A stretch of DNA of 47,270 nucleotides from Acinetobacter geminorum (GCF_013009345.1 NZ_JABELE010000021.1:1-47270); one strand, 5' to 3'; counted from the stretch's first letter, positions 16,802-25,616 are shown. Translations and numbers: made by a program. The notes: generated from the sequence alone by a model not told the origin.

Positions 16802-17923
16802 TTAAGCCGGTCTTTTAGAGTTATAAAGTTCAATTAATGCGTGTTGTAGAGTTACGCCTTTAATCTGGGCATATTCGCGGACGTATTCCTTGGTTACGCC
16901 CTCATCCAGCTTTAATAGTGCCTCATACAGTCGTTTTATGCCATTTAATTCAAATTCATCCTTTTCTTCTACTGGCTTTTCAATAGCAGACTTATAAACG
17001 CCAGATTCAACGATAAATTCTTTTAATGGGTTCTCTTTGTTAAGGTCCTCTTCGCTGAGATCACTACCCAAAAACTCTTGGGTCGATACTTTTGGAAGCC
17101 TAATGTTTTCTAAAGGAGCGCCTGTCTTTTTAGCTGAATCGGAAGAAGGCTTGCTGTCATGGATTTCTTTCGCTTCGCCTTCAATGAAGTTATCGGTTTT
17201 TAAACTTACTTCAAAATAAATGCCCGTGATATTACGTCCTGTCTTGATTTTCTTTTCAGTAATAAACAGGTCAGTAAAACTATTAATCTGATCAATTGCC
17301 GGCTTCAATACACGTTTATTGAAGTTGGTCATATCCGTACTTTCGGGATTTTTCTTGTCTCTATACTCATGAGGAAGAAGGCCCATCTTGGCACGGAAGT
17401 CCTCAAAGTCATAAACAGGAGTTTTTCGTATATCCGAATTTTTCCAACTAGCGACCAACTCATACAGACGGATGCCATATTTACTGGTCACATCGCGTAA
17501 ATTGTCGATGGCATATTTGGTAAAGGTTCCTTCTAGCTTGGTTACTAGAGGAATCACATCAGGAGCTAGGGTGATCGTTAATAATGCATCATCCTTAACG
17601 TATGAAACTCGTGATACCCAACGTGACCGAACCACCTCAATCTTGCCATTTCGCATTGTGGTGTAAGAAAAACGTCTTTCAAATAAGGTATCTTCGGCTT
17701 CCTTCAGTGTTTTATATGCCGCGCTCACTGTTGTATTAAATTTTTGGGCATATAAGGAAGCCGGAATCTCGATAATCGTTTCGGCAGTCAGATCTGCATT
17801 CTTGTTTCTGGAAACTAAAATGGCGAGTAGAATTATTCTTTGCTCAGCAGTGTCCAAAGCGTAGCTTGCATTAATCAATGCATTCGCTTTATAAACATCT
17901 GAATTCCTAATAAGTTCTGCCAT
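16802..17923 (-). CDS. repB: Rep_3-family replication initiator
   Basis: A 373-residue initiator of the RepB/Rep_3 superfamily. The N-terminus (NALINASYALDTAEQRIILLAIL), the first winged-helix region, KYGIRLYELVASWK and the second winged helix (MTNFNKRVLKPAIDQINSFTDLFI) are typical of Acinetobacter plasmid initiators. The last 130 residues are an extension beyond the usual length. It binds the iterons upstream to start replication and probably represses itself, since a reverse half-iteron lies at 17958-17969 just before the start. Confidence 0.93.
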   Translation of the reverse strand: MAELIRNSDVYKANALINASYALDTAEQRIILLAILVSRNKNADLTAETIIEIPASLYAQKFNTTVSAAYKTLKEAEDTLFERRFSYTTMRNGKIEVVRSRWVSRVSYVKDDALLTITLAPDVIPLVTKLEGTFTKYAIDNLRDVTSKYGIRLYELVASWKNSDIRKTPVYDFEDFRAKMGLLPHEYRDKKNPESTDMTNFNKRVLKPAIDQINSFTDLFITEKKIKTGRNITGIYFEVSLKTDNFIEGEAKEIHDSKPSSDSAKKTGAPLENIRLPKVSTQEFLGSDLSEEDLNKENPLKEFIVESGVYKSAIEKPVEEKDEFELNGIKRLYEALLKLDEGVTKEYVREYAQIKGVTLQHALIELYNSKRPA

Positions 17924-17957
17924 ATATTCCGTTTCAGAAAGGTTTTATTGGTTTTCG

Positions 17958-17969
17958 TAAAAGGTACAT
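17958..17969 (-). promoter_or_regulatory. reverse half-iteron at the rep promoter
   Basis: TAAAAGGTACAT is the reverse complement of the iteron tail (ATGTACCTTTTA). Its place 35 bases before the rep start fits an autorepression site. Confidence 0.5.
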
Positions 17970-18065
17970 GATTAGATAATGTTTGTAAATCTAGTTAATC
18001 AGTCAGAATTGAGCGGATTTATATTTAAGGATTTTGACCAAAACATGACAATGTAATGACATTAC

Positions 18066-18624
18066 CGGAGTTTTTGTACCTTTATAGGCATTCCTTCGGA
18101 ATTTTTGTACCGTTATCGCCTGTTTTGAACGGAAAAAATGTACCGTTATCACTCCCCTATCGGAGTTTTTGTACCGTTATGATGATTTTGGCTATTAGTT
18201 TAGCGGAGAAAATGTACCTTTATAGGGGTGTAAACGGAGAAAATGTACCGAAATCCTTTTATGTATTCTTTAAGTTAATGGAAAAATGGCTTTAAAAGGT
18301 ACTTATTCGGAGTTTTTGTACCTTTATAGGACTTCTAACGGAGAAAATGTACCGTTAAAGGCGATTTAACGGAGTTTTTGTACCTTTTAAACTATTGAAA
18401 ATACAGGACAGAATTTTTGTACCGTTAAAAAGGAATATTTGTACCGTAATTAAAACTTTTTGTACCGTTAAAACGGAGTATTTGTACCGCTCAAACGGAG
18501 TTTTTGTACCTTAATAGGCTTTGAAAGTATTTGATAGCAATCGTTTCAGAGCTTCTAAAAGAAAAAAAGAAAAGATTTTAAATTCAAATAGGTTTTAAGT
18601 TATCCACAACGGAATTTTTGTACT
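18066..18624 (+). other. plasmid origin (oriV): about 15 direct iterons plus a DnaA box
   Basis: Direct repeats of CGGAGTTTTTGTACCGTTAT or its variant with AAAA in place of TTTT start near 18066, 18097, 18130, 18161, 18204, 18235, 18308, 18339, 18370, 18409, 18431, 18452, 18474, 18496 and 18610. TTATCCACA at 18600-18608 is a perfect DnaA box. The two core variants (GAGTTTTT and GAGAAAAT) alternate irregularly. The high count would favour tight copy control through Rep titration or handcuffing. Confidence 0.93.
18600..18608 (+). promoter_or_regulatory. DnaA box in oriV
   Basis: TTATCCACA, identical to the consensus, next to the last degenerate iteron. Confidence 0.85.
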
Positions 18625-18933
18625 GTTATTATTAGAACTCTTGTAATTCAAAGCATAGAGCGTTTTTAAAAAAAAGAGTTCACAGGAAGAAGTAAAATTG
18701 GGTTTAGTTTTAAATTCAAATTAAGATTTGTTTTGAAGATAAGAGTACATAAGGATAATGCATGTTGTTAAAAACATTATTCCCCCTACCAGATGCCAAA
18801 GAAATGAAATCATTGTTCTATCGGCTCATCATAGGTGCACACTGTAAACAGACAGTGACATGGATATTGTTTTGAATTGTTGAAGCTGTACATCCTGAAA
18901 ACAGGATGCACAGCATTAATGTACCGAAATGCT
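18625..18933. other. AT-rich region with two hairpins, no gene
   Basis: A purine/A-rich tract is followed by a small ACTGT-N6-ACAGT hairpin (18841-18856) and a strong 12-pair hairpin at 18885-18914. An isolated TAATGTACCGAAAT at 18917 resembles an iteron tail. The AT-rich part next to the iterons may be the unwinding element. Confidence 0.45.
18885..18914 (-). terminator. strong hairpin after the endolysin gene
   Basis: GCTGT and CATCCTG pair with CAGGATG and ACAGC around an AAAA loop, with one A-C mismatch. It lies 20 bases beyond the endolysin stop. There is no long U-run, so termination may be partial. Confidence 0.55.
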
Positions 18934-19572
18934 TCATGATAAGAATAATTTCTTTTCAGCAGCACGGCGGTTAACTAATCCATTAATACGTTTGCCATTG
19001 TCAAAAATCCAACGATCAAACTGATTTGCAGCAGCAATATAGTTCCCTTGGTTAAGGACAGCCAACATTGTACTTTTGACAAATGCAGTTTCACCTACGT
19101 TGTAAACAAACGAAGCAAGCGCATCAAATTGATTTTGAGTTACCTTGACCTTCACATACTTATCAAGACAAGCATCAACCCACTTACAATCGTTTTTAAG
19201 CCATTCTTCTGCTTGAACACGAGTACAAGTATCACCCATTTTTACAGGTTGGCCGTTTGGATATTTGATTGTGCCGAAGCCAATAGTCGGGACGCTACCA
19301 GTATCCAGATATGCCGTATTCCTGAAACCTTCAAATCCACGTATAAGTTCATATCCTTTTTCGGAAATATCCCATTGCCCTGTAACGCCAGATTCAAGTT
19401 TGTAACCAATGAGTTTGGCGAAAGTTTCTAATCCCGCCTTCTCGATAATCTCGTCACCAGCAGTTACTTGTTCCTGAGTTAATCTGCCTCCTGACATCGC
19501 CCGAAGCCAAGAATAAGTTTGCGCAATCTGAGCCATTTGCACTGATGCAAGTGCGGATACCATGCTACTCAT
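18934..19572 (-). CDS. GH24 lysozyme-like endolysin
   Basis: A 212-residue protein; residues 71-212 form a T4-type lysozyme domain with catalytic Glu81 (RGFEGFRN), Asp90 and Thr96 (YLDTGSVPTIGFGT). It would cleave peptidoglycan at lysis. The 70-residue N-terminus is helical, with no clear signal peptide. The start overlaps the stop of the holin gene, giving a lysis cassette. Confidence 0.9.
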   Translation of the reverse strand: MSSMVSALASVQMAQIAQTYSWLRAMSGGRLTQEQVTAGDEIIEKAGLETFAKLIGYKLESGVTGQWDISEKGYELIRGFEGFRNTAYLDTGSVPTIGFGTIKYPNGQPVKMGDTCTRVQAEEWLKNDCKWVDACLDKYVKVKVTQNQFDALASFVYNVGETAFVKSTMLAVLNQGNYIAAANQFDRWIFDNGKRINGLVNRRAAEKKLFLS

Positions 19573-19964
19573 TAATCTTTAAACTCCTTCAGGTCGTTTT
19601 TAATATCAGTTGCAACTTCGAAAATGTCGGAATCCTCCTTCTTTTCGATATAGTTGAAAATCCAACGGACAATAGCCCACCCCGGCAAACCACATGTGAA
19701 GAAGAAACCGCCAAGCGCGATCATTCCCCATACGTCTGTTGCCCAAGCATGAAGGTTAAATTTGATGATGATGAAAGAGCCGCCAGCCAAGCTTGAAATT
19801 ACTGTGGTAATCAAGCCAACTCCCCACTCTCTCGGAGATCTCGGCATCCGCATCATGAGCACTACAGCCGCAACTGCCATCACACAGATTGCGACTACGA
19901 TAGTCATGCCAAATGCCTTCCAAGCAGCGAATCCACCGATAGTAGTTGATACTGGTTCGGTCAT
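19572..19964 (-). CDS. putative holin
   Basis: A 130-residue membrane protein with about three hydrophobic segments (residues 16-37, 51-70, 79-103) and a charged acidic tail. Size, topology and direct coupling to the endolysin argue for a holin that releases it. MTEPVSTT is a common start of phage holins in this host group. Confidence 0.75.
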   Translation of the reverse strand: MTEPVSTTIGGFAAWKAFGMTIVVAICVMAVAAVVLMMRMPRSPREWGVGLITTVISSLAGGSFIIIKFNLHAWATDVWGMIALGGFFFTCGLPGWAIVRWIFNYIEKKEDSDIFEVATDIKNDLKEFKD

Positions 19965-20016
19965 GATTTTCTCGCCTTAGATTAGTTGAGAAAATATAAC
20001 ATTTTTACTATATTTT

Positions 20017-20039
20017 ATAAATAAGCACTTACTAATAAT
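20017..20039. promoter_or_regulatory. dispersed palindrome before the lysis cassette
   Basis: ATAAATAAG and CTTACTAATAA arms around CA/GC. It lies 55 bases upstream of the holin gene and directly after the truncated portal gene. Confidence 0.75.
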
Positions 20040-20056
20040 TTATGAGTGTGTAAAAA

Positions 20057-20854
20057 TTATCGTTGTTCAATTTTTAGGATGTTTACTATGGCATTAAAGC
20101 AGATCCTACCTCGATCAATCTCTTTAATCGTAATCTTGCCGTTCTGATCATCATTCTGCTTTTCGAACAGTTTCCATTCCGTTTTCGTCCATAAGCGGAA
20201 GCGGTGAATCGCCTTGCCTGTTGAATTTAGTGGGTCCTCATCGTCGCGAACCACTTCATGAATCAGCATCCAGTTTAATTTGCCGTGATCATCAAACGAA
20301 TAATCCAGCATTTGAAGCGGAGTGATGATGTAGGCGTAAGCAGATAGCCCAGCTTCCTTTTCTTCCCGTTTGTTTAAGGGTCTTTGATCTTCTGGTACCG
20401 CATCCATATCAATAACTACCCCAATACGACCGTAAATTGAGGTTTTCTTACTGATCTGGCGAACGAAATCATTAATCGTTAAGCCGCTCTTGGTGCAGTT
20501 TTTCCAAAACTTCACCACGTCGGCAGGAGCATCTACCTTATTGCGGGTGATTTCCTGCTTGAATAAATATTTATTAATTAAATCTACAACTTCGCGGGTA
20601 TGGTTGAAACGATAAGCGCGTGAGATACGATCCTTGAATTCGGCATCACCCTCTTTGATGTATTTGAAGATATGATGATTAAACCATTCTCTGCCACCGC
20701 TATAGGTGTCATCCATAAACATCCAGTGTTTGGACATGGCTTCATATAGTGGATGACGACGTGATACTAAACGTACAAGAGGGTCATTCGCTTCTTCTGA
20801 GGAAGCGGTCGAACTTATTGCATGTCGGTCGTATGAGGATAGTTCGGTTGTCAT
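20057..20854 (-). CDS. phage portal protein, C-terminally truncated
   Basis: A 265-residue frame whose first 250 residues look like the N-terminal half of a portal protein (HPLYEAMSKHWMFMDDTYSGG...; Y-RFNHTREVVDLINKYLFKQE; GRIGVVIDMD). Portals of this type are usually 450-500 residues. The frame ends DRGRICFNAIVNILKIEQR, which does not look like portal sequence, and is followed by the lysis genes, so I infer an internal deletion. GAAGG precedes the ATG. A truncated portal could not form a working dodecamer. Confidence 0.75.
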   Translation of the reverse strand: MTTELSSYDRHAISSTASSEEANDPLVRLVSRRHPLYEAMSKHWMFMDDTYSGGREWFNHHIFKYIKEGDAEFKDRISRAYRFNHTREVVDLINKYLFKQEITRNKVDAPADVVKFWKNCTKSGLTINDFVRQISKKTSIYGRIGVVIDMDAVPEDQRPLNKREEKEAGLSAYAYIITPLQMLDYSFDDHGKLNWMLIHEVVRDDEDPLNSTGKAIHRFRLWTKTEWKLFEKQNDDQNGKITIKEIDRGRICFNAIVNILKIEQR

Positions 20855-20868
20855 CTTATCGCCTTCAA

Positions 20869-20894
20869 AATATTAGTAAGCGCTTACTAATAAT
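20869..20894. promoter_or_regulatory. near-perfect dispersed palindrome between terL and portal
   Basis: Arms AATATTAGTAAG and CTTACTAATAAT flank CG; this is one of the best copies. It sits 15 bases before the portal start. Confidence 0.85.
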
Positions 20895-20899
20895 ATAGG

Positions 20900-22144
20900 T
20901 TAAATTGAAACGCCTTTAATTTCAATCTTACGAAGTGGGAATTGGTGCTCGATTGCATATCCAATGGCATCGGCACTGTGTTCTACACCACCTGATTTAT
21001 CAACATCACGTCCACCTGGTTTGTAGATGGTCTGTTCAAATGAATTGATCAAATGCTTACATTTTTCATCAACCCTTAATGCAACTGTTCCATCCGCAGT
21101 TCTCAACATGCGGTTAACTGCATTTACCCTGTCGGCAATTGCAGGGTGCTTTCTTCTGTAAAGAATTTTCTTAAATCCCTTCTCGCGCATGATGTCCAAG
21201 TCGGACTCACCACGAGCATGTTGGCGTTGACCGCCAGCAGGATCGGGGAAAATGACAATCTGTTTCATATACCGCCAGTATTTCCGTTCAATCTCTTCAC
21301 AAATCTCTTCCGTGTTAGAGCCGAACTGGACAATCTCATCAACCACCCAAACTTCGCCATTTGGTTGCGGCTGCATGATGACGGTACTCATTGGGTCGAT
21401 GTTAAAGTCCATGCCGATCCAGATTGGCAGTTTTGGATCAAAAGGATATTTCCCGACATGTTCCTTACGATCAAACGGGTAATAAACACGTCCAGACATG
21501 GTTTCGAAGGAAGCCAAAAATTCCTGCTTGAATGATTTCTCATCCATATCGGCTCTAGCCGCTTCAATTTCCGATTCAGGAATAAATGGAGATGTAATGG
21601 TTGGGAACTGCCATGACTGCCATTGGCCAGCTTCGACCTTTTTCGGGTCTTGTCCCTGCATATAGACGGTATATAACTGGTTATATGCTTTAGGTGTGCC
21701 GATAAAGATGGCATGACCACCTGTAGAGGCAAGGGTAGGACGCAAACATTGTGTCCATGCCTCTTCGCTAATGTCTTGGAATTCGTCCAATACCAAGAAA
21801 TCGATACCCACACCACGCAAAGAGTCTGGGTCATCAGCGCCTTTAAGTTCAATCAGGGTGCCATTAACAAGTTCAATAGATAGACTTGAATGGTTAATCT
21901 TAACTACCCACTTCCGAGGAATGGCTTCAATCAAATCCTTCCACATGATTTGTTTTGCCATTCGGTAAGTTGGCGCTACGTACCAGATTCTTTGTCTTGG
22001 CTTTCTACTTTTACTGATAATCAGAGTACGCGAAAGGCTGGTCTTACCCCATCGGCGACCAGCAACCACTACGCGAAATCGAGCATTTGAAAGATAGACT
22101 TCCATTTGCTTTGGATGCAATGAAAGCCGAACCTTATCTGCCAT
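20900..22144 (-). CDS. terL: terminase large subunit
   Basis: A 414-residue packaging motor and nuclease. Walker A is AGRRWGKT (28-35), Walker B FLVLDEF (116-122), the coupling motif is FIGTP, and the RNase H-like nuclease has GMDFNIDP (Asp about 246), PDPAGGQRQ (Asp about 301) and HSADAIGY. It starts 9 bases after terS. It cuts and packages phage DNA. Confidence 0.94.
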   Translation of the reverse strand: MADKVRLSLHPKQMEVYLSNARFRVVVAGRRWGKTSLSRTLIISKSRKPRQRIWYVAPTYRMAKQIMWKDLIEAIPRKWVVKINHSSLSIELVNGTLIELKGADDPDSLRGVGIDFLVLDEFQDISEEAWTQCLRPTLASTGGHAIFIGTPKAYNQLYTVYMQGQDPKKVEAGQWQSWQFPTITSPFIPESEIEAARADMDEKSFKQEFLASFETMSGRVYYPFDRKEHVGKYPFDPKLPIWIGMDFNIDPMSTVIMQPQPNGEVWVVDEIVQFGSNTEEICEEIERKYWRYMKQIVIFPDPAGGQRQHARGESDLDIMREKGFKKILYRRKHPAIADRVNAVNRMLRTADGTVALRVDEKCKHLINSFEQTIYKPGGRDVDKSGGVEHSADAIGYAIEHQFPLRKIEIKGVSI

Positions 22145-22153
22145 CTAAAACCA

Positions 22154-22759
22154 TCATTCCCCTGAATCATTTGATGGCTCTAACATGTCCTCATCTTCAA
22201 AGTCGTAATTACCATTGTTGAAATCACGCTCTTTCAATTGTTGAACCTGATCGGCCGTCAATTCTTCAATTACCAATTCCGGAAGTTGAGTAGCATCTAC
22301 AGCATCAGGCTTATCCAAACCTAAAACGGCGTACCGTTCTTGGCGGATCTTTGCCAAAACATTCGAAGCGATTTCTAGTGCTTTTAAATTTTGTTGAATC
22401 GCCGCATAGGCACCGCCCTTTGCCTTGGCAGTGACAATTTCATTCCAAGTCAGGCGAGCCAGGCCCGTCGCCATCTTGTAATGTTCTTCTTTGGTTTCCT
22501 TAATTCTTTGGCTATGTACGGTCCCTTCTGACAAAATATCTTCGGCGACCTGTTTGGAGATACGCTCGGAATGTTCCTTGGCCTTCTCCCCTTTCGTGAT
22601 TTTCCGCTTCTTCATGTGAAGGGAAACAGAAGTTGCGCTTACCCCGACTTTCTTGGCTAAGTCCTCTAGTGTCACATCACCAGAAGCCCATAACGCCTCT
22701 GCTTCTGCCCAAGCACTTGCTGAAGGGTATCTGCGTTTGTTGGCTGTTTCTTCAGTCAT
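22154..22759 (-). CDS. terS: terminase small subunit
   Basis: A 201-residue protein with an N-terminal HTH (VTLEDLAKKVGVSATSVSLHMKKR), a central helical region (KMATGLARLTWNEIV...QQNLKALEIASNVLAKIRQERYAVLGLDKP) and an acidic C-terminus that would bind TerL. It recognises the packaging site. It is directly upstream of terL. Confidence 0.88.
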   Translation of the reverse strand: MTEETANKRRYPSASAWAEAEALWASGDVTLEDLAKKVGVSATSVSLHMKKRKITKGEKAKEHSERISKQVAEDILSEGTVHSQRIKETKEEHYKMATGLARLTWNEIVTAKAKGGAYAAIQQNLKALEIASNVLAKIRQERYAVLGLDKPDAVDATQLPELVIEELTADQVQQLKERDFNNGNYDFEDEDMLEPSNDSGE

Positions 22760-22769
22760 GCAATCACCT

Positions 22770-22808
22770 AAAAAAAAGGCGCGTACCAGCTACTAAATGA
22801 TATGCGCC
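22770..22808 (-). terminator. terminator between the 133-aa gene and terS
   Basis: Read leftward, GGCGC near 22808 pairs with GCGCC at 22782-22778 over a long loop and is followed by eight T's. It lies just before the terS start, so it separates the upstream gene from the packaging genes unless read through. Confidence 0.55.
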
Positions 22809-22882
22809 CTCTAAAAAGTCAGACACGCACCATTTCAAACATGTCCGATGGCCTCTAGGATAAGCAAAATAAAACCAAAAGT

Positions 22883-22906
22883 AAATAATAAGCGCTTATT
22901 AATAAT
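22883..22906. promoter_or_regulatory. dispersed palindrome upstream of terS
   Basis: AATAATAAG and CTTATTAATAA around CG. It is about 125 bases before the terS start and on the far side of the terminator-like hairpin. Confidence 0.7.
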
Positions 22907-22911
22907 TTTAT

Positions 22912-23313
22912 TTAAGAGTAATAAGCAAGCGCATACCAAAGCACGCAAGCTAGTGCTGTATTTTCACTTTCAAATGGTCTGGTTACGTAAAATTCAGAGC
23001 CAAGAATAAAGACTGCAACAAACTTGTCTTGAAGCTGTTCGGCTTTCTCTAAAGCTTTTTTAGAGCGTCTTTTGGAGGATTCATGGCTGGCTGGAAGGAT
23101 GAGTGGATGTAAGTTTAATTTGTATAACTCCCTGAAAGTTATATTCTTATCCTCGCAATAGTCCGGACAGTGTGTATAGCCATCTTCCTTCCTGATTGCG
23201 AACTCTCCACAGATCGCCGTGTCATGGCCCAATAAAATATCAATTTCAGAATTTCCGACGATGCCTGGCTCAAAATCTTCGCCGATAAGAAAGATTTCCT
23301 GTACTTGGGACAT
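22912..23313 (-). CDS. unknown protein (133 aa) beginning MSQVQEIF
   Basis: A mixed-charge protein with a possible C-x3-C pair (HCPDYCED), a basic middle (SSKRRSKKALEKAEQLQDK) and a hydrophobic C-terminus. It shares its start context with the 45-aa gene at 16685. The upstream region contains both the ACTTGGGT-type module and a copy of the phage palindrome. No family recognised. Confidence 0.6.
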   Translation of the reverse strand: MSQVQEIFLIGEDFEPGIVGNSEIDILLGHDTAICGEFAIRKEDGYTHCPDYCEDKNITFRELYKLNLHPLILPASHESSKRRSKKALEKAEQLQDKFVAVFILGSEFYVTRPFESENTALACVLWYALAYYS

Positions 23314-23424
23314 TTGGGAGTTCCGCAGTTTTCCGAATATATTAATAATACAATAAAGTAAGCACTTATTAATAATATATTATTCGAAGAGTTGCGGAAA
23401 ACCCAAATTACCCAAATGTCGGAA
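23314..23424 (-). promoter_or_regulatory. ACTTGGGT-type control module, copy 2, with embedded palindrome
   Basis: Leftward reading gives ATTTGGGT twice (23417-23410 and 23408-23401), TTTTCCGC, TTCGAATAAT, then the palindrome at 23353-23376 (GTAAG/CTTATT arms), and ATTCGGAAA before the start codon. The outer CGGAA/TTCCG pairs make the whole region roughly symmetric. Confidence 0.55.
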
Positions 23425-23919
23425 TTAAACAAGGTCGGGCTGTTTTTTATGTTTAATGGCTTTACTCTCGGTATGGGCTTTATTGATTTCCACTAACTTG
23501 CGGTATTCAGTCAGGACGTTTCCAAAAATCTCATCAATGGTATAAGCCTCAAATTCACGCGAAGGCTCGTGTTCATGTAGGCTTTCCGCGAATTCCTGCC
23601 ATATGTGAACACACTCATGGCAAAGCACGGTTAGTACCTCATTTTCGTCAGCGTCAAACATCCTCGGATAATAGATCGCGGCAATCAACTCGCCCGAATT
23701 GTTGGCGGCATAGAAAGTGATGGCTTTAAAATGGGACTGAAAATGCTCTTTAGCAATCTCGTAAAGCGCATGATGGCTTTCATCTTCCATAGCCAAGAAT
23801 TGTTTTGGGTCTTGGACCAAAACATACCATAAGCGATTGTACGGAGTGCGGAACCAACTTGGCGAGGTTTTCTTAACGCTTTTTACCTTAGAAGATTTTT
23901 TCAATTTCCTCATCCTCAT
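23425..23919 (-). CDS. HExxH zinc metallopeptidase-like protein
   Basis: A 164-residue protein with HECVHIW (His101, Glu102, His105) and a downstream acidic EFEAYTIDEIF that may give the third ligand, a SprT-like or small phage zincin arrangement. The basic N-terminus (KKSSKVKSVKK) may bind DNA. It overlaps the wHTH gene by 32 bases. Substrate unknown. Confidence 0.75.
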   Translation of the reverse strand: MRMRKLKKSSKVKSVKKTSPSWFRTPYNRLWYVLVQDPKQFLAMEDESHHALYEIAKEHFQSHFKAITFYAANNSGELIAAIYYPRMFDADENEVLTVLCHECVHIWQEFAESLHEHEPSREFEAYTIDEIFGNVLTEYRKLVEINKAHTESKAIKHKKQPDLV

Positions 23920-24211
23920 TTTCTACAAGTACCTGCCGTAGCGAAGGTACATAGGCGTTTAGTATTTCCTCGCCCAATGGCTTGATGCTGACGACCGTAA
24001 ATCTACGCCCGTTTCTCACCACGTTTTGCCCGCTCTTCTCAATCAGGCCTCTTTTAATCAGAAAATTTAGGCTGCATGTAATGGCTTGTCGGGTGCAGGT
24101 GTAACTCACGGCGTCATGAAGCTGTTCGATTGAGAGCAAAGAACCGTCTGGATTTTTATCGCGAATCTTTGTCAGTAATTCGATCTGTTTTGGGGTTAGA
24201 CCTAATTGCAT
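23888..24211 (-). CDS. winged-helix DNA-binding protein (107 aa)
   Basis: LTPKQIELLTKIRDKNPDG... TRQAITCSLNFLIKRGLIEKSGQNVVRNGRRFTVVSI has the layout of a MarR/phage-type winged helix with a beta wing. It overlaps both neighbours in the ParB/ABC/GNAT operon and could regulate it. Confidence 0.7.
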   Translation of the reverse strand: MQLGLTPKQIELLTKIRDKNPDGSLLSIEQLHDAVSYTCTRQAITCSLNFLIKRGLIEKSGQNVVRNGRRFTVVSIKPLGEEILNAYVPSLRQVLVENEDEEIEKIF

Positions 24212-25155
24212 TCGAATAAAAGCCCTCTTGATTTAATGAGTTCAACATTTAGGGGGTCGTCTGGTTTCTGACAGTCAAATGCCAAAATTGATACCCGTTT
24301 GGGAATCTCGTGCTCAGGATGTTTGGCTTTGTAGATCAAGTCAGGATTGGTATAGACCCCATATAACGGAGACGCAAAAACCAGTTGTTGAATGTTCTTT
24401 AGCAGCTTTTCGACAGGCATGCTCTCTACACGGCTAAAACCATTCAGCCGGTTATTGCCGGATTTTTCCAAAGAGCTGTATTGGTAATAGAACTTCCGCA
24501 TTTCAGCGATGATCTTCTTTTTGATAGGTTCGGGTTTGGAGCTCAGCTCCTCCAGAATCCCCACAACATCTGTCGGATGCTTGGTTTCAAACCATTTCAC
24601 AAAGAAGTCCACACCGCGTTGATAATTGGTCGCCTGCTTAGGCGGGGTGAACTTGATGCCTGCCCTTTCCGCGAATGGATTGAATTTCGACATCGAGCTT
24701 TGGAACTCGGTATGTTTTCTATCCACCATGCGCATCATTAAATTTTGGGCACGATACGCAATCCCGCAACCACGGTAGATGGTGTCCAGTACAAGTCGGC
24801 TATTGGTGCAGACATTTTCGTTTAGCCATTCAGCCCGACTTTTATTGATCAGGCGGGTATCCTTGCCGTTGACGTTTGGACGTAGATATTTGAACAAGTC
24901 ATTACGACCCGAAAGCAACATTTTGGGAACAGCCAGAATCCCGACACCAATGGTCTTGCCATGCAGGGTTACTTTCCAGAACCTTGAACCGATCGGCAGC
25001 GTTTCTGCCTTGTAGTGCAATTCGTGCAGAAGGTCCCAGTCACTCTTGTCACCCGGCTCCACAATGATGTCCTTGAGCAATGACAGGTTGTGGTTTTGCT
25101 TAGGTGATTTACGAGTAACGAGAATATCTGGTGTATCGAGTAAAACCTTTTCCAT
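24202..25155 (-). CDS. GNAT-fold protein of the COG2401 type
   Basis: About 317 residues from ATG 25155 (a TTG at 25170 is also in frame). The core shows GNAT features: a substrate strand (KVTLHGKTIGVGILAVP), a long loop with LSGRN, then RLVLDTIYRGCGIAYRAQNLMMRMV, matching the acetyl-CoA pyrophosphate loop (R/Q-x-x-G-x-G/A), and SKFNPFAERAGI. These match the acetyltransferase half of COG2401 proteins, where an ABC ATPase and a GNAT domain are fused; here the two are separate genes with a thioredoxin-fold gene between. It could transfer an acyl group to DNA bases or a protein, like Mu Mom; that role is inference. Confidence 0.75.
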   Translation of the reverse strand: MEKVLLDTPDILVTRKSPKQNHNLSLLKDIIVEPGDKSDWDLLHELHYKAETLPIGSRFWKVTLHGKTIGVGILAVPKMLLSGRNDLFKYLRPNVNGKDTRLINKSRAEWLNENVCTNSRLVLDTIYRGCGIAYRAQNLMMRMVDRKHTEFQSSMSKFNPFAERAGIKFTPPKQATNYQRGVDFFVKWFETKHPTDVVGILEELSSKPEPIKKKIIAEMRKFYYQYSSLEKSGNNRLNGFSRVESMPVEKLLKNIQQLVFASPLYGVYTNPDLIYKAKHPEHEIPKRVSILAFDCQKPDDPLNVELIKSRGLLFECN

Positions 25156-25193
25156 ACCTTTCTCAATCAAGTAAGGGCGTTAAACGCCCTTTG

Positions 25194-25616
25194 TTAAATC
25201 ACTTCCCAAGCTTTCAAGACATCGAGTAGCGGTCGAACACCACTGTATCCCGATAAACGACCTACCTCTTTGCCATCTTCCTTGCAGATCAGGGTAGGCA
25301 CTTGCGTTACGCCCGCTTCTTCAAACTGCTGTTTGATTTCAGGTTCGATATTGTTTGGATCAATGGTCAGCACATGGTATTCGGTTGCGCGACCTAGCAT
25401 TTGTTTTTCCAGAATCGGCTTGATGGTCTTGCAAGGTGAGCAGACGGTTGAAGAATATAGGGTTAATGTGCGCTTGGTTTGCGCTGGTTCGCTCTCAGAA
25501 CGCTCCACAACTTCTGCTTGAACGATTTGCTCTGCAACAGTTTCGGATGCTTCTGACGCGAATTCATGAGCATCTACAGTGTCTTTAGTTACAACTTTTT
25601 TTGATCGATTAGTCAT
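25194..25616 (-). CDS. thioredoxin-fold protein with CSPC active site
   Basis: A 140-residue protein: about 45 polar N-terminal residues, then a thioredoxin/glutaredoxin fold with CSPC (residues 59-62) and cis-Pro VPTL (about 102-105). Cytosolic (no signal peptide). It overlaps the ABC ATPase gene (ATGA). It might keep a cysteine or iron centre in the neighbouring enzymes reduced, or reduce ribonucleotide reductase as in T4. Confidence 0.85.
   Translation of the reverse strand: MTNRSKKVVTKDTVDAHEFASEASETVAEQIVQAEVVERSESEPAQTKRTLTLYSSTVCSPCKTIKPILEKQMLGRATEYHVLTIDPNNIEPEIKQQFEEAGVTQVPTLICKEDGKEVGRLSGYSGVRPLLDVLKAWEVI

Noticed and set aside
18056..18295. A 79-codon forward frame across the iterons
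   Set aside because: It consists of iteron repeats translated in frame (LPEFLYLYRHSF...), so it is an artefact of the origin.
23139..23432. A 97-codon leftward frame over the 133-aa gene start
   Set aside because: It runs through the control module and in another frame of a better gene; composition is Ile/Ser-rich and shadow-like.
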